A stretch of 64,000 bases of DNA from positions 151,624,480-151,688,479 of the forward strand of contig CM023454.1 of NCBI GenBank assembly GCA_013339765.2. The letters run 5' to 3'. Below, piece by piece: positions 18,157-29,056 of the stretch (position 1 is its first letter; every line of letters starts with the position of its first letter). The notes under the pieces were generated by a model. It saw only the letters and a program-made list of their open reading frames with translations, made no database searches and was not told the origin of the DNA. The position numbers were made by a program, and so were the translations under genes. The stretch comes from Haemaphysalis longicornis (lineage: Eukaryota; Arthropoda; Arachnida; Ixodida; Ixodidae).

Positions 18157-20553
18157 TGACTACATTTCTCGTACCTCGGGCCCTTTTTTGTGTTCCGCTT
18201 TAAGTACTCCGGCCTTGGTCGGTATCATTGCTCATGCCGTTTGCCGTTCTCTAACCATGTCGTTCTGCATCAAGAGGAAGGTTCTACCAATGGAAGTGCT
18301 GGCGCTGTTTGGAGGGTTCCACCCGTCATTTGGACATGGGCAAAGGTTCTGCAGGATCTTGAAGTCCGAGTGGCATCGCCAGGCCCTATTCTTCAGAGAT
18401 CTTCTGCGTTCACGGCACTTCAGCAGGCCTACGCCCTTCAATAGCGCTGCGCGTTGGCGTGATGTGTCTCGCAGCGTCCACCAGGCCAGTGAACTCCTTT
18501 GGAACTACACCTTACCGAGGCTTCGAGCCTGGCTGGCCATGAAGAATAAGGAGAAAGACGAGGCTCCTCGAATCCGTGTGCACACCTTGGGAGTGCAGTC
18601 TCTACCCCCGCCGGTGCAAGAAGTGCTTAGCCACGGACCAAAATTCGCCGTTGAGCCAAAGAAGACAGCCCCAGAACTTCTAGCCCTGGTGCATAAGGTG
18701 GCTAAACCAATGACGGACGCTGAAAGAGACAGGTGCGTGTCTGAGGGTGTTGATTGTGTGTCGCGTTTTCGTGCCAGACAGAGTGTTTTGCCAGTAGTCG
18801 CGCTGTATCGTATTTGAGGAGCCACTCACTTTCACTGCTCACTGCTGATAAAGAGGGCGGCTTTGTTGTGCTTCCCGCTGAATTGCACAAGTCCAAGGCG
18901 CTGGAGTCTGTACACATGCTATTTGATTGCCATGACCGTTCCTTCATTTCAAAGGCGAAGGCCACCGCCAAGAAACTTTGTACGAGGTTAGGGCTTGATT
19001 GCCTTGTTCGTTCGATTCAGTCTAGCACGAAACCTTGCCTCGACATTTCTTCACTGCTAAGACCCATAAACCGGAGTGCCCCTTTCGGGTGATAATTTCG
19101 GAGAACGGTACATATCAGAAGGCAATTGCTCTTTTCCTACAAGGAAAACTGAAGCTGCTGGCAGTTGACGATCCGTTCCTGGTGAGGTCTTCTGACGAAG
19201 TAATTGAGTTTTTGCGTGACAATCCTAATTCCGACCTTGTAGGTGCCTCTATAGACGCTAAAGATCTGTATTACTCTATACCTCAACGAGAGTTGTTGGA
19301 GTGCGTCGAGATTAGCATCGACTCATATGGTGCAATCGCATTCCAGAATGCGTGCGGTGTGTCAGTCCAGGGCTTTCTGGAGCTGCTGGGCCTGTACCTG
19401 AAATCCACGTGTGTAATGTATGATGGGTTCGTCTACCTTCAGAAAACAGGCGGTTGCATCGGCTCATGCCTAGCGCCAGTCTTGAGCGACCTGTTTCTAG
19501 CAGAGAAGAACAGAGTTCCCGCGCGCACTTTGGAGGGCACGTATGTTCGGAAAGTGTTTCGCTACGTGGATGATTATCTTATTCTGTGTGACCCCGGGCT
19601 ACATCCTCCACATGATATCGTACTTGATGTGCTCAGGAGCTTTCGGCAGTGCCTTGAGCCTTTGGAGGTTACCCACGAGGTGCCTGAGAATGGCTCAATC
19701 AGGTTCCTGGATCTGACGCTCACGTTTTGCAGAGGCCACGTCTGCTGGAAGTACGAGCCTAGGGCAAACAAACCGTTACTGCCTTATAAGTCTGCGCACT
19801 CCAAACTTGTTAAGAGGGGTGTTGCTAACTTGTGTTTAGGTAATGCTTTGAAGAAATCCTGCCACCATGCTATGCGTTCCAGCCTGTATCAGCAAGTGGA
19901 CCGCTTGTCGTCAGCGGGGTATCCTACAAATCTGGTCGTGTCTGTTGCCGAGCGCTTGAAGAAGCAGTTGAGCAAAGTGCCGAGTCAGGGGGAACTAACC
20001 GAAAAAAGATAGGAAAAAGGTAGTGGTCATCCCATACATTCATGACGTGTCCCACCGCCTCAAAAAGGTAGGAAGACGTGGGAACGTCAACGTAGTGTTC
20101 TCCGCGCCTAACAAATTGGGGGCGCTATGCAAACGCGTCAATGGAGGCACGAGGGAACCCCAATCATGCTCTGTTAATCACAAGAATAGGTTTGTCGAGT
20201 GCAACCAGGGCGTCGTCTACTCGATACCCTTGGTCCGCGATAAGGGGTCTGTGGTCTGCGATAAGGAGTATGTGGGCCAGACGGGCCGCTGCACTAACGA
20301 CAGGCTCCGCGAGCATGATTACAATGTGACTCGTGCTGTGAGTGGCCACCTCGGTATCCACTGCCGTGATTGTGGCTGCTTGCCCGATTTTACACGCACC
20401 CGCATTTCGGCCAGGCATAAAGACAAGACGGTTCGGGAGATTATCGAAGCTGCCGAGATAGCCAGGCTGAGGGAATACTGTGTAAGTGCGCCTTCAGTGG
20501 CTCTGACGCATAAAGAATTGGCCTTCCTGCGTGACTTTTCATGTCGGCGATGA
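18128..20553 (+). pseudogene. PLE-3 Penelope RT / GIY-YIG endonuclease ORF
   Basis: Start Met at 18128 in MYQQAQLVLNDYI, matching the start of PLE-2. The N-terminal domain holds LPMEVLALFGGFHPSFGHG and HGPKFAVEPKKTAPELLALV. RT motifs: ADKEGGFVVLPAELHKSKAL, FFTAKTHKPECPFRVIISEN, SIDAKDLYYSIPQ, GGCIGSCLAPVLSDLFLAEK, FRYVDDYLILCD (catalytic YVDD) and RFLDLTLTFCRGHVCWKYEP. The C-terminal part is a GIY-YIG domain (GVVYSIPLV ... YVGQTGRC). Three frameshifts break it, near 18800, near 19030-19040 and at a run of six A near 20007-20012; the inverted arm has five A there. The domains themselves look undamaged. The RT would copy PLE RNA at ends nicked by its own endonuclease. Confidence 0.9.
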
Positions 20554-20603
20554 TTACCTAGTGCCTCGTGTGTTTTGTGTACTTGCGTGTGTGCACTTTT
20601 AGC

Positions 20604-20775
20604 GATTACTTGCCTATGGTTTTTTCGTTCCTGACCGGTGTATATTTCATGTGTGTTTTCTCAGATAAAGTAGTTGAAAGTTAGCGCTCGTCCCGTTTGT
20701 TCCTCACTCGTCCGTTGTCGTTTTTTGCGCTGCAACCATTTTAACTATGTACCAACAAGCCCAACTGGTTCTCAA
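20604..20775 (+). repeat. Downstream 172-bp pseudo-LTR of PLE-3
   Basis: Direct copy of 17985-18156. AGCGC at 20693-20697 and GCGCT at 20727-20731 can pair. The right target duplication (20774-20784) follows immediately. Confidence 0.88.
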
Positions 20776-20784
20776 ATTTGTCCG

Positions 20785-21629
20785 GTGAATTATATTTGCA
20801 ATTATTATTTGGCACGGAAATAGAGTAAATTGGTTCATCTTTTTTTAGTACATTTGATTTATTTATGGCACGGTGCGAAGCAGTAAATGCGATTAGCTTT
20901 TCTTTTAAGTTTCCGTGACCAGATATGTGGCCTTCCTTCCATTTCTAGAATCCCTGCTGAAACATGCGCCCACTATATCCTCAAGAACCTGCGGAGGTTA
21001 TTTACAGAGGCGAGACACCATGAAGAGGGGGTCTGTGCACAATACAATGAAGCTGTGGCGGGAGCACAGGGTTTGGCAATACTTCTTGCACATTTGGCAG
21101 CAACAGTATCCGTCCGCCGCGCATACATCCATGCATATACTGTCAAGACGGCTGCCATTCCGGGAAAATTCACGACCTACTATTCTCCCCGGGATGGCTA
21201 TGCCCGCTACTGCTCCACCATGCTCACTGTGACGGGGATGCCGCCATCTGTACACCAATGCTCCCAATAGCGGCGTGCCCGATACTGCCCGCCATTTGGC
21301 ATGGTGGGGCTCGCACTACAATAATCCACTATCCAGGCCGGCAGCAGCTTCTGCCATGCCCGGCGTGGCGGGATTTCGGACAGGATTCTTTCGTATTTTT
21401 TGCGCTTCATTTCTTGCGTTATTCCTAAGCACAGCGAGCCAACTTTTAAAGGCACTGAAAACGCAAGCGGTACTTTGTACCTGGAAGCGACCTTCGTAAT
21501 GTTGTGCGCAACTCGGTGAGCGTGGAGTATAACCTGAGGCCTTGGCTAGTTAAGCAAGCGCTCAGCAGAAGCCCTTTGCGAAGCAGCTTTCGTTTTAATT
21601 AGCAAACGCTCCGCTATGGCAGTAAGGAT
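20785..21629. other. Unassigned 845 bp
   Basis: Two overlapping frames of about 100 codons (20887-21270) are present but show no family I recognise. Nothing looks like an exon with clear splice sites. It lies between PLE-3 and an I-clade LINE tail. Confidence 0.4.
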
Positions 21630-22553
21630 TGAGCTTGGATTGGGGTGAGTTATTAGCTCCGACTCATCCCAAAGTCCCCATTTCCCCGAGCATTCGTGCG
21701 CACCTCTTAATCCGCCCTCTCCCACGGAATACGCACCCAGCGCACAACGACACACGCAGGGAACAACCGGAATGGGCCGTGACCGAGGAATACCCAGGTA
21801 AGCCGATCCCGCTTTAGCGTGGACTCGGCAGACTACAGACATCACGAGGCGTGCGCGATTCTTCGGCCTTACCTGCCCGCCCCTCAGCTCCCTCAAAAAA
21901 CGCACCGTCATCTGACAGCGGCGGAGGAAGCGGCAATCGCCCGAGCACTAACGCAGCCCAAGTGTCATCTCTGTTGCGAAAACGGCCATTCAAAACTTTG
22001 CCAGAGGCACGATATCTCCCCAGGCTGCTCTAATTCTTATCCGAAATCACCCTTCCTACCTTGTGGAGCTGATCTGGACTCCTGCCCATAAAGGGCTGCG
22101 GGGCAACGAGGCAGCCAACCGATTAGCTCGAGAACTCACAGTCCGAGCAGGCCCAAGCCTCGTCCCCGTACATGGAGCCTGATCTCGCCTGCCACATAAT
22201 CCCCCTGGCTCACTATGCTCTCTCTCTCTGAATAACGCTTATGGCGCCTCATTAAAACACTTTGCCCTGTCACGCCAAACTGCACAGAGTTCACCCCACG
22301 CTGTATCACTTCCCCAACTGCCCCGCATGTGGCTTGAAGGAAGCCATCATTCGGACCATGCATGTAACAAAGATTCCTTCCCATTTCTCCGTACGACCCA
22401 GCAACGGGAGCCGGCCCTGTGTAGCTCAGACGCGCTGATGCAGAAAATTCTGACCGAACGGGCTGCCTTGGTCACCGGCAAGCTGCAACTGCGGGTCACT
22501 GCCGCCTTGCAACCACGATCCGCAATAAAATTCACCTCTCTCTCTGTGTGTTA
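21630..22553 (+). mobile_element. I-clade LINE 3' end with RNase H
   Basis: Pieces in several frames: LLIRPLPRNTHPAHNDTRRE (end of RT), a TYDAADY-like VDSADYRHHEACAI, then RHLTAAEEAAIARALTQPK (RNase H Glu region) and ELIWTPAHKGLRGNEAANRL (RNase H His motif). It ends EREPALCSSDALMQKILTER, a common I-clade tail, and AATAAAATTCACC with a CT-rich terminus. It is heavily frameshifted. Confidence 0.78.
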
Positions 22554-25360
22554 ACAGGCGTTTGGTCGGGAAGGACATCCGCCGGGAAACCATTGACGGG
22601 GAAATACAGGCTACATGCATTCATCGAGCCGAATGTGGATCGTCAATGATGGCCACCGCTGAGCTCCGCGACACGTTGGGAGTTCTCGCTCGTTATGTTT
22701 AGACAAACCAAAGGAATGAGGCACCGAGGGTAGCTTTTTGCCTCTTTATTTAATAGAGTCAACCTTGTTACCAAACCCAGACGATTTAACCGAGAAATTC
22801 AATCCACAGAAAGCAAAGCAAAGCAATTCTATCCTCCTGAGCCACGCGGCCCAAATCCGCTATGGAACTCCCACCAGCTAAATGTAGCTTTGCCAAGCAA
22901 TATATCAGATTTGTGTTACATCAAATTACGTGGCCTCTTTCCGGGTATTGATCGTCAAAATTCGTCGACGCAGCCTCGCTAATGCCTCACGTCCACATCG
23001 CTGCGCTAACTTTCTCTAACGATGGCAGCGAAGTTACTCATCAAGTGTTCGCTCTTCCCGCCAGCCTTGGCCGGGACGGCACGCGCGCTGCCTCAGTGTA
23101 CAGGCGGCTTCACTGCTAGCATTTCGGGATATTTTATTTCCTATGCGGGCCGTATTAATGACTCCGCACTACCACGTTTCATTTCTCGCTACACAGCTAA
23201 ACGCCCGACACGTGATCAGCTGCAGAGCTAAGCATACCAAAACAACAAGAGACCTAACAAGTCAGAAAGCGGGAAAAGAATAATGTGACGGCCGGTGTTC
23301 CAGCATGTTCCAGGTATACGGCTGATGATTCGCCCGGACTCTTTTTACATTCCTAGTTGTCCTTGTGGTCAGCTTTCATTTTACTTTGTTTATCCTCCCC
23401 GGTACCGGCGCCACAGTTCTGGGTCCGCTATAAACACAACGAACGCCCGTCGCAGTCCCGCGGGGCTCACTGCTGCCGCACGTTTAGGCGGCAAGTTCGT
23501 GACTGGCGTCTAATTACCAAGATGGTGCCGTTGTTCGCTTCTGTACGCGCACTTTTGGAGAGATGTTCCCGGGAGTTGTGGCGAAAGCTCCTTGCCTTGC
23601 CCTTAACTTTACTGGGCCTTTTTTGCTGTGTTGCTTCCTCACCAACTGCGTTGCTTATTTCACGCGACGCAGACAGTCCGAGGCTGTCATGCGAGTTGTC
23701 CGAAACCCGATGCAAAACATTCGAGCGGACGACGTGAGAAATAAACGGCAGGGCTGGCGCAGGCGGGCGGTAGCACCCGACACGCCGGCGAGGTGTCACA
23801 CGTCGAAAATGAGGGCGCCGCGGAGATGCAGCTTCGGGCCGGAAACACGTTGCAGTTTACCGCCCGGCCCACAAAACATAAAACTAAAGCTAATGTTGTA
23901 AACATCGCTTCGTTTGACACCGGAGACAAGGCAGCCCAAAACAGATGTAAATGCGAAACCGGCTATTGTAAAATAAGGTCTGTTCTGGTGCGTTACCCCG
24001 GAACAGCTAAAGAATGAATGTCAACTCATTCTTCAAAACTAGGGGTTGATACACGCCCAGGAGGCCTGGAGCTTAAAAAGTTAAATCAAGAGCGAAGGCA
24101 ATGTTACGCGCACTCATTAATATTACAAGCACGCATCGTGGCCCTAGGCGTAAAAAGAAACAAAAGAAGCATAAAAAAGTCTAAACGTCTGCAAAGTGCG
24201 CCTGTCGAATATTTCGATGAAGTAATCTGATGACGATGAAATAAATTTGTTTGCGAAAAATGGTACAGTGAAACTCTCATGCGAATGGAATCCGATTATC
24301 CAGAGCTGCAGCCTACTGCAACGATGATCCACTCCGATGGCTTGAAATACTACTACGAACGGCGTAAAATCTTTGAAGCAGCAATATCCACATGGATAAT
24401 GTACGCGTAACGGCGTCTTTCAAAATCCAAGATATTGAAATTTAAAACCTCCATCCCCAAATGCACTCGCATTGAACTCCGAGTCCCATACCATCCTGCT
24501 TACTTTTCAATTGAAAAATCCTCACTATATACACAAAACACCCGAGAAGAAAATCGCAGGTTACTGCGAAGCTCAACACCACCGCCTAGGCACCTACAGG
24601 TATACGGCTGGGTTATATTGGAGTCATACGGTACCCCACTTCCCTCCTCCCACCGATCCCTGACACGACACCACCCTTGGGTCATCTACCCCCATCAGCA
24701 GGGCTAGCGCTTCGTAGTCTACGTCCACCTTCGCGCTACGATGTGTTCCACATATTTGCAGAGCTGACCACCTCAAGACAGCTCCTAACGGCACTTCCTG
24801 CACACACTCCAACTTCAGTGCCAAGGCGGCATCCATCGGTCCCCATCCCCAAGATGTTCACCACCATACCGGTCTCCCCACCTTCAGCGCGGCTCAGATT
24901 CAAGCAATCGGTGAGGCCGTCATACACCGCGGTTATGACCGGTTGCGGACCGGGCCCCCAAGCACGACCTCGTCGCTAATTGGCGCGTTCGTCGGTATCG
25001 GCTCGCGCCACGTGTCAATCCGCATTGAATACAGGCGTTCATCAACCCTACGTGAACCGTGCCCCGTCCCCCCTCTGAGTGACTTCAGCGGAAACGAGCA
25101 GGCGAGGCCGTGCACGCGACTCCCTGAGCCATGCCCGCATGGGCGATTCTAATGAAACGGCAGAGACGATTTTGCAAGCTCAGGCCATGAAATCTGTAAT
25201 CGGCGATCCTCGTGAGTTAAGCCCCCCAGGCGTGCGTCGGTCTGGGAAAAAAGGGTCTTCTCGTACCGGCGGGGCCATCGCCTTCTCTCCCTCGTGGTCA
25301 CGTGAGCAAGAAACCAGAACGGCTTCGCGCGATGGCGGTGATGATGTGCGTGAGATTTGA
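22554..25360. other. Unassigned 2.8 kb, no clear gene
   Basis: No family recognised. Weak items: a short frame with a signal-peptide-like start at 23522-23737 (listed separately); a 70-codon basic frame at 24018-24230; and a Pro-rich frame at 24677-24979 (VPRRHPSVPIPKMFTTIPVS) that may be a remnant of a LINE RT C-terminus. None is strong enough to name. Confidence 0.4.
23522..23737 (+). CDS. Possible short ORF with hydrophobic start (unrecognised)
   Basis: An ATG in a good context (accaagATGgtg) opens a 71-codon frame. Residues 23-40 are hydrophobic (LLALPLTLLGLFCCVASS), like a signal peptide or membrane segment preceded by a basic stretch (RELWRK). A TATA-like CTATAAAC lies at 23428-23435, about 90 bp upstream. 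There is no recognised domain and the frame ends soon after. It could be the first exon of a host gene, a small secreted peptide, or chance; I consider chance most likely. No downstream exon is seen. Confidence 0.15.
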   Translation: MVPLFASVRALLERCSRELWRKLLALPLTLLGLFCCVASSPTALLISRDADSPRLSCELSETRCKTFERTT

Positions 25361-25379
25361 CCAGGAACTTTGGGAGTTG

Positions 25380-25602
25380 AATTTTCCAAGGAGGACTTTA
25401 GGGACTTTTGCTTGAAGGCGGTGTTGCGAGCCGCCGAGTGTTGAGCCCTTCTGTTGCTGTTGCTGGCACAGCATTCAAACTTGTGCTGATCATGTAAATA
25501 CGTGTATAAAGTTTTTTCTCCTTCATCAGCAAGCATCGGTTTCTTGATCAACGTCACCAGTCACGCTACCAAGATGGATTCCCGAACACCGTAATCGCAA
25601 CA
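25380..25602 (+). repeat. LTR 3' end fragment with primer-binding-like region
   Basis: A stretch ending CGCAACA is followed by ACTGGTGAACGCGGTGGGAT and, 35 bp later, by a second similar block ACTGGTGGCAGCGGTGGGAT (to about 25668). TGG-rich blocks like this commonly sit just inside gypsy LTRs. The LTR 5' edge, gag and pol are not visible. Confidence 0.4.
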
Positions 25603-25799
25603 ACTGGTGAACGCGGTGGGATCTGACCACCCAAGTCACGACAACTGGTGGCAGCGGTGGGATTAGATTACCCCACTCACAGCACAGCCGAAGCAACGGA
25701 CCTTGTGTCAACGCGCTCGCGCGTTTTGAAGGCCGGTTGCGCCTAATTGCTGACTGTTGCCTGCTTCCTCTCACGTAGTTTGTCATCGCTGCAGTAGGT

Positions 25800-26682
25800 T
25801 ATAAGCAGATTAACTCCGCACAATCATAGAAACGAGTCGCGTCACGTTCAATACCCAGTCTAAAATCACAACAGGAGTACCGCAAAAACCTAACAAGAAT
25901 TTCTGTCGTATGACAAAAACTTTGTTGTAACAACAGAAGCCCTGTGGTTACGACACACATTTCTATCGTAACGACAAAGTACATTTTCTCAACGACAAAC
26001 ATTCCTGTAGTTAAAATATTACTGAAACCATGTGCAACTACTGATGGAACGTCAGGATCACGAAAAGACAGGAATTTGGCACGGCTGAACATCGAAATGA
26101 GTACAGGAATACGACACACAAAAATCAGAACCCCAACACGACAAGAATACTACAAGACGCAGTACGACACGGGAAAATAAGAGAAAATACAGAAATTTTT
26201 TGTCATTTTCGACTCGTTATACCCGCAGTTACGCAGTCTTTGCGCGGCGCGGAGGGACAAGCTGACTTAAGGGACGAGGTGCAGGGGAAACATCTGTTGT
26301 CGTTCGTCAGCTGCTCCCGAGTATAGCGCCAGCGCAGAGTGTGTGTAAAAAATCCTGCAGCGTCTATTTCCGCGGCAACTGGAATGCTTCCCATGCTTAC
26401 CCGATCTTACGTATCGTCGAATGTCCCGTGGGGCCAGCATGGAAACACAGAACCAAGTAATGCTTCCAAACCTGCATCGATATAAGGCAGCAGCTCCCTC
26501 CAGCTGCGAAGAGAAAGGTCAAACGCCCCTTCGCCCAACGACAACAATGGTTGAAACGCTCAGCTTTCTCGTGAGGGACTCGTTCACTGTCGGGGTTGTA
26601 AGATTCACAGAGTTTTGATGACGGGACGGTGGCCGTCAATGGAGATGAAGAAAGCTTCACTTGACATTCGAGCTGTTTCGAC
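25800..26682. other. Unassigned about 880 bp
   Basis: The part at 25880-26010 has recurring GTCGTATGACAAA / GTAACGACAAAG / CAACGACAAAC motifs, an imperfect short repeat. Otherwise nothing recognised. Confidence 0.4.
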
Positions 26683-26683
26683 C

Positions 26684-26757
26684 GTGTCGGAATGGCGCAG
26701 TCGGATAGACGTCGGCTTCATAACACGGAGGATCCAGGTTCGATTTTGACCGCCGGT
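26684..26757 (+). pseudogene. tRNA-like sequence (A and B boxes), possible tRNA-Met pseudogene
   Basis: A-box-like TGGCGCAGTCGG (26693-26704) and B-box-like GGTTCGATTTT (26737-26747) are correctly spaced, with CAT in the anticodon position (CTTCATAAC). The acceptor stem ends do not pair well and the T-stem is damaged, so a functional tRNA is unlikely. It may be the head of a SINE or a tRNA pseudogene. Confidence 0.5.
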
Positions 26758-26759
26758 AG

Positions 26760-28479
26760 CGTTTTTACTGCAAAGCAGTATATGTCCAACCCCCCCAGTT
26801 TTCGTTCCGGTGTCATCGATTTACTCGGCGCCATTCCGGGGCTCCTCCTCACCACCGCTGACTCCTCTTTCACAGCTATTGTACCCCTCGCCTCTACTGA
26901 TACCCCTTTGGCGAGTTGCGCAGTCGGCAGCTAACGGCGGTATGCAGCTATCAGATGATTGCGAATAAAAAACACAAGCACGGATGGGCGTAAAGAATGC
27001 ACTGACGATTACTACTTTCCCTAATATGAAATTTGTGCGCAGCGCTAGCTGCAGTCTTCTCGGTCACGGCGCAGTTCTGCTGCGTCTCAGCGAACGTACG
27101 GCGTCGTGCGCTACTTTGCTGCTACCTCGGAGTGCGCCGCCGCCGCTGGCCAGCATGTTGCAAATTGTGTTCGTACCTCCCGCGCAAATTTCACGTGGTG
27201 CGGATTAGCCCCGCACAAGGGAGCAGCGAGCATGTTGTTGCATATGGTGTTTGAACCTACCGCGCAAACGTCAAGAAGTTTGGATTAGCGGAGAACGGAA
27301 CAGCGTCTGGGGAAAGTGTAAAGGGAGGGCGCTCCTTGGTGGCGACACATAAAAAACGAGTGAAAGAAATGCAGTGAGAGAGATGACGCGGTAGCCGCAC
27401 GTGCCCTACTACACTTCACCCTTCGCTAGACGCTCCTCTCCGTTTTCTTTCTTTCGTCGCTGCTGCGATCGCTCACTCGGATACGCAGACATAAACAGAC
27501 GCCGCTCCCGCGAAGCCTAGGTAACTGCTGCCAAAGGGCTGCCCCCTAAAACGACCGAAACCCGCCATTGCGGCGTATGTCACTTCTAAGCACGCGTACA
27601 TGACCGGTTCCTGGTTTATGCGTGCGCAGTTTTGTAATGAGAAATAGTGGCAGGAAGGAGGGGAGGCGTGCACGCGCAGCTATAGGGTTTCATGCCCGTA
27701 CTGATGGATGGTATGTCTGTTGTGCTAGTACGACATTTACACGCGGACGTTAAACGGCCCAATCGGAGCTGTCCGGAGTCCTTAGTGGCAGAGCGGATTG
27801 GGTTTGTGTGTTAGGCTAAGTTCAGATTACCGACGCAAAACCCATATCGTGATCTATGGACGTAAAAAAATGCCATGTCACGCAGTTAGGTTAGCTGAGA
27901 CGTGAAATAACGTCATTCTTTAAGTCATTGCGACAGTTGTGGCAACAGTCTGAACACGGTCTTACACAAACAGTAAGATGCTTACGACGCGGGAGGGACA
28001 CAGGAAGTACCATGTTTATCTGCAAGAACAAAGCCTGGATCCGTCAGAGGTTCATTCAACTAATTGGCTGGGAAATATGCTCCATCGCAAATTACGATAA
28101 TTGCGTTTTGTTTCGTGCACTCCATGGACTGCATCCAGCTTTGCAGGTCATCCTTCTTCACAGAGTGGAAAGACACTAATTGTTTTCTCAAGGCGCTTGA
28201 TTTGCCTTAGCTTATCATCATCATTGTTTTATGCAACCCACTCAACTATCAACATTGTCAAAGATTGTCAGAACGTTGCATTGAACGCGTTTTGTTCTAA
28301 TTTCCTATCGCGAAAATTTGGTACTCATGTATTCATAATTCAAAGAACGCTGCAAGCACCAGTTATTGGTTCAGGTTCTGAATCAATAAGCCTAATAATG
28401 CCTTTCTGCTCAACACTAATTGAAAAATATGACGTGTGTGACCAGATAGTATAGTTCCAAAGGTTTCGCTCCTATAAAA
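26760..28479. other. Unassigned 1.7 kb
   Basis: No gene, RNA or repeat recognised. Short frames at 27928-28179 and 28101-28454 lack domains. Confidence 0.4.
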
Positions 28480-28960
28480 TACAGTGGAACCCCACTGATA
28501 CGTCCCCCGGAGCTACGATGACCCGCTTCTTACGACGGATGACCTTGGTCCCGGAAAACGCCTCACAGAAACAATGCATTAAAACACAGATGATATGACG
28601 CTCGGATGCCTGCGGTCCGCTTCATACGACGGACCCTGGCACCAATAAAGCGGCGCTTTTTTTCATATCTTACACCGCTTCTCCGCCCCGTACAGACCTT
28701 GTTTATTCTTAACCCCCGTTTGACGCCGCTTGATTTGCACAAGATCCACAGGCTCGCCAGACCGCTTACTCACAGACGCTAGCCAAGCAAGCAGGCAGGT
28801 ACTCGTAAGCGGTTGTAAAACTGCGGGGCCCCACGCGGCAGCAGTACGCCAACGGGCCAACCGCGAGAAGTCGAAGTTTAGGTGACAGGTGGACCGTGAA
28901 TTCGACGCTCCCGTTGAGCCGCCGACGATTGCTAAAGCACATACGACGCACCCCCACGGC
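28480..28960. mobile_element. Possible pogo/Tigger-like DNA transposon terminus
   Basis: TA followed by CAGTGGAACCCCACTGATAC at 28482 resembles the terminal repeats of pogo/Tigger elements (CAGTGGAACC...). Related phrases (CTTACGACGGATGACC, CATACGACGGACCC) recur within 150 bp. No transposase frame and no matching right end was found nearby; the minisatellite starts about 100 bp further on. Confidence 0.35.
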
Positions 28961-29056
28961 GATGACCCAAAAGCCGCTTTCTCCGCCCCCTTGATCCATG
29001 TTTGTAGGGGCGAACCACCTCAAAGCCGAGGCTTGTCCATCCGGCGTCCGTACTCA

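Larger units (their letters stand above)
17165..20773 (+). mobile_element. Penelope-like element PLE-3, composite, nearly complete
   Basis: Structure: an inverted arm (17165-17972), a 12-bp filler (17973-17984), a direct pseudo-LTR (17985-18156), the plus-strand body (18128-20553) and a second direct pseudo-LTR (20604-20775). The whole is flanked by the 11-bp direct repeat AAATTTGTCCG at 17154-17164 and 20774-20784, a likely target duplication. Both pseudo-LTRs are 172 bp by my count and nearly identical, and the inverted arm differs little from the body, so the insertion is recent. Confidence 0.92.

Noticed and set aside
20604..20775. Hammerhead ribozyme in the PLE pseudo-LTR
   Set aside because: I looked for a CTGATGA core and GAAA partner in the pseudo-LTRs and did not find them; only a simple conserved stem is visible.
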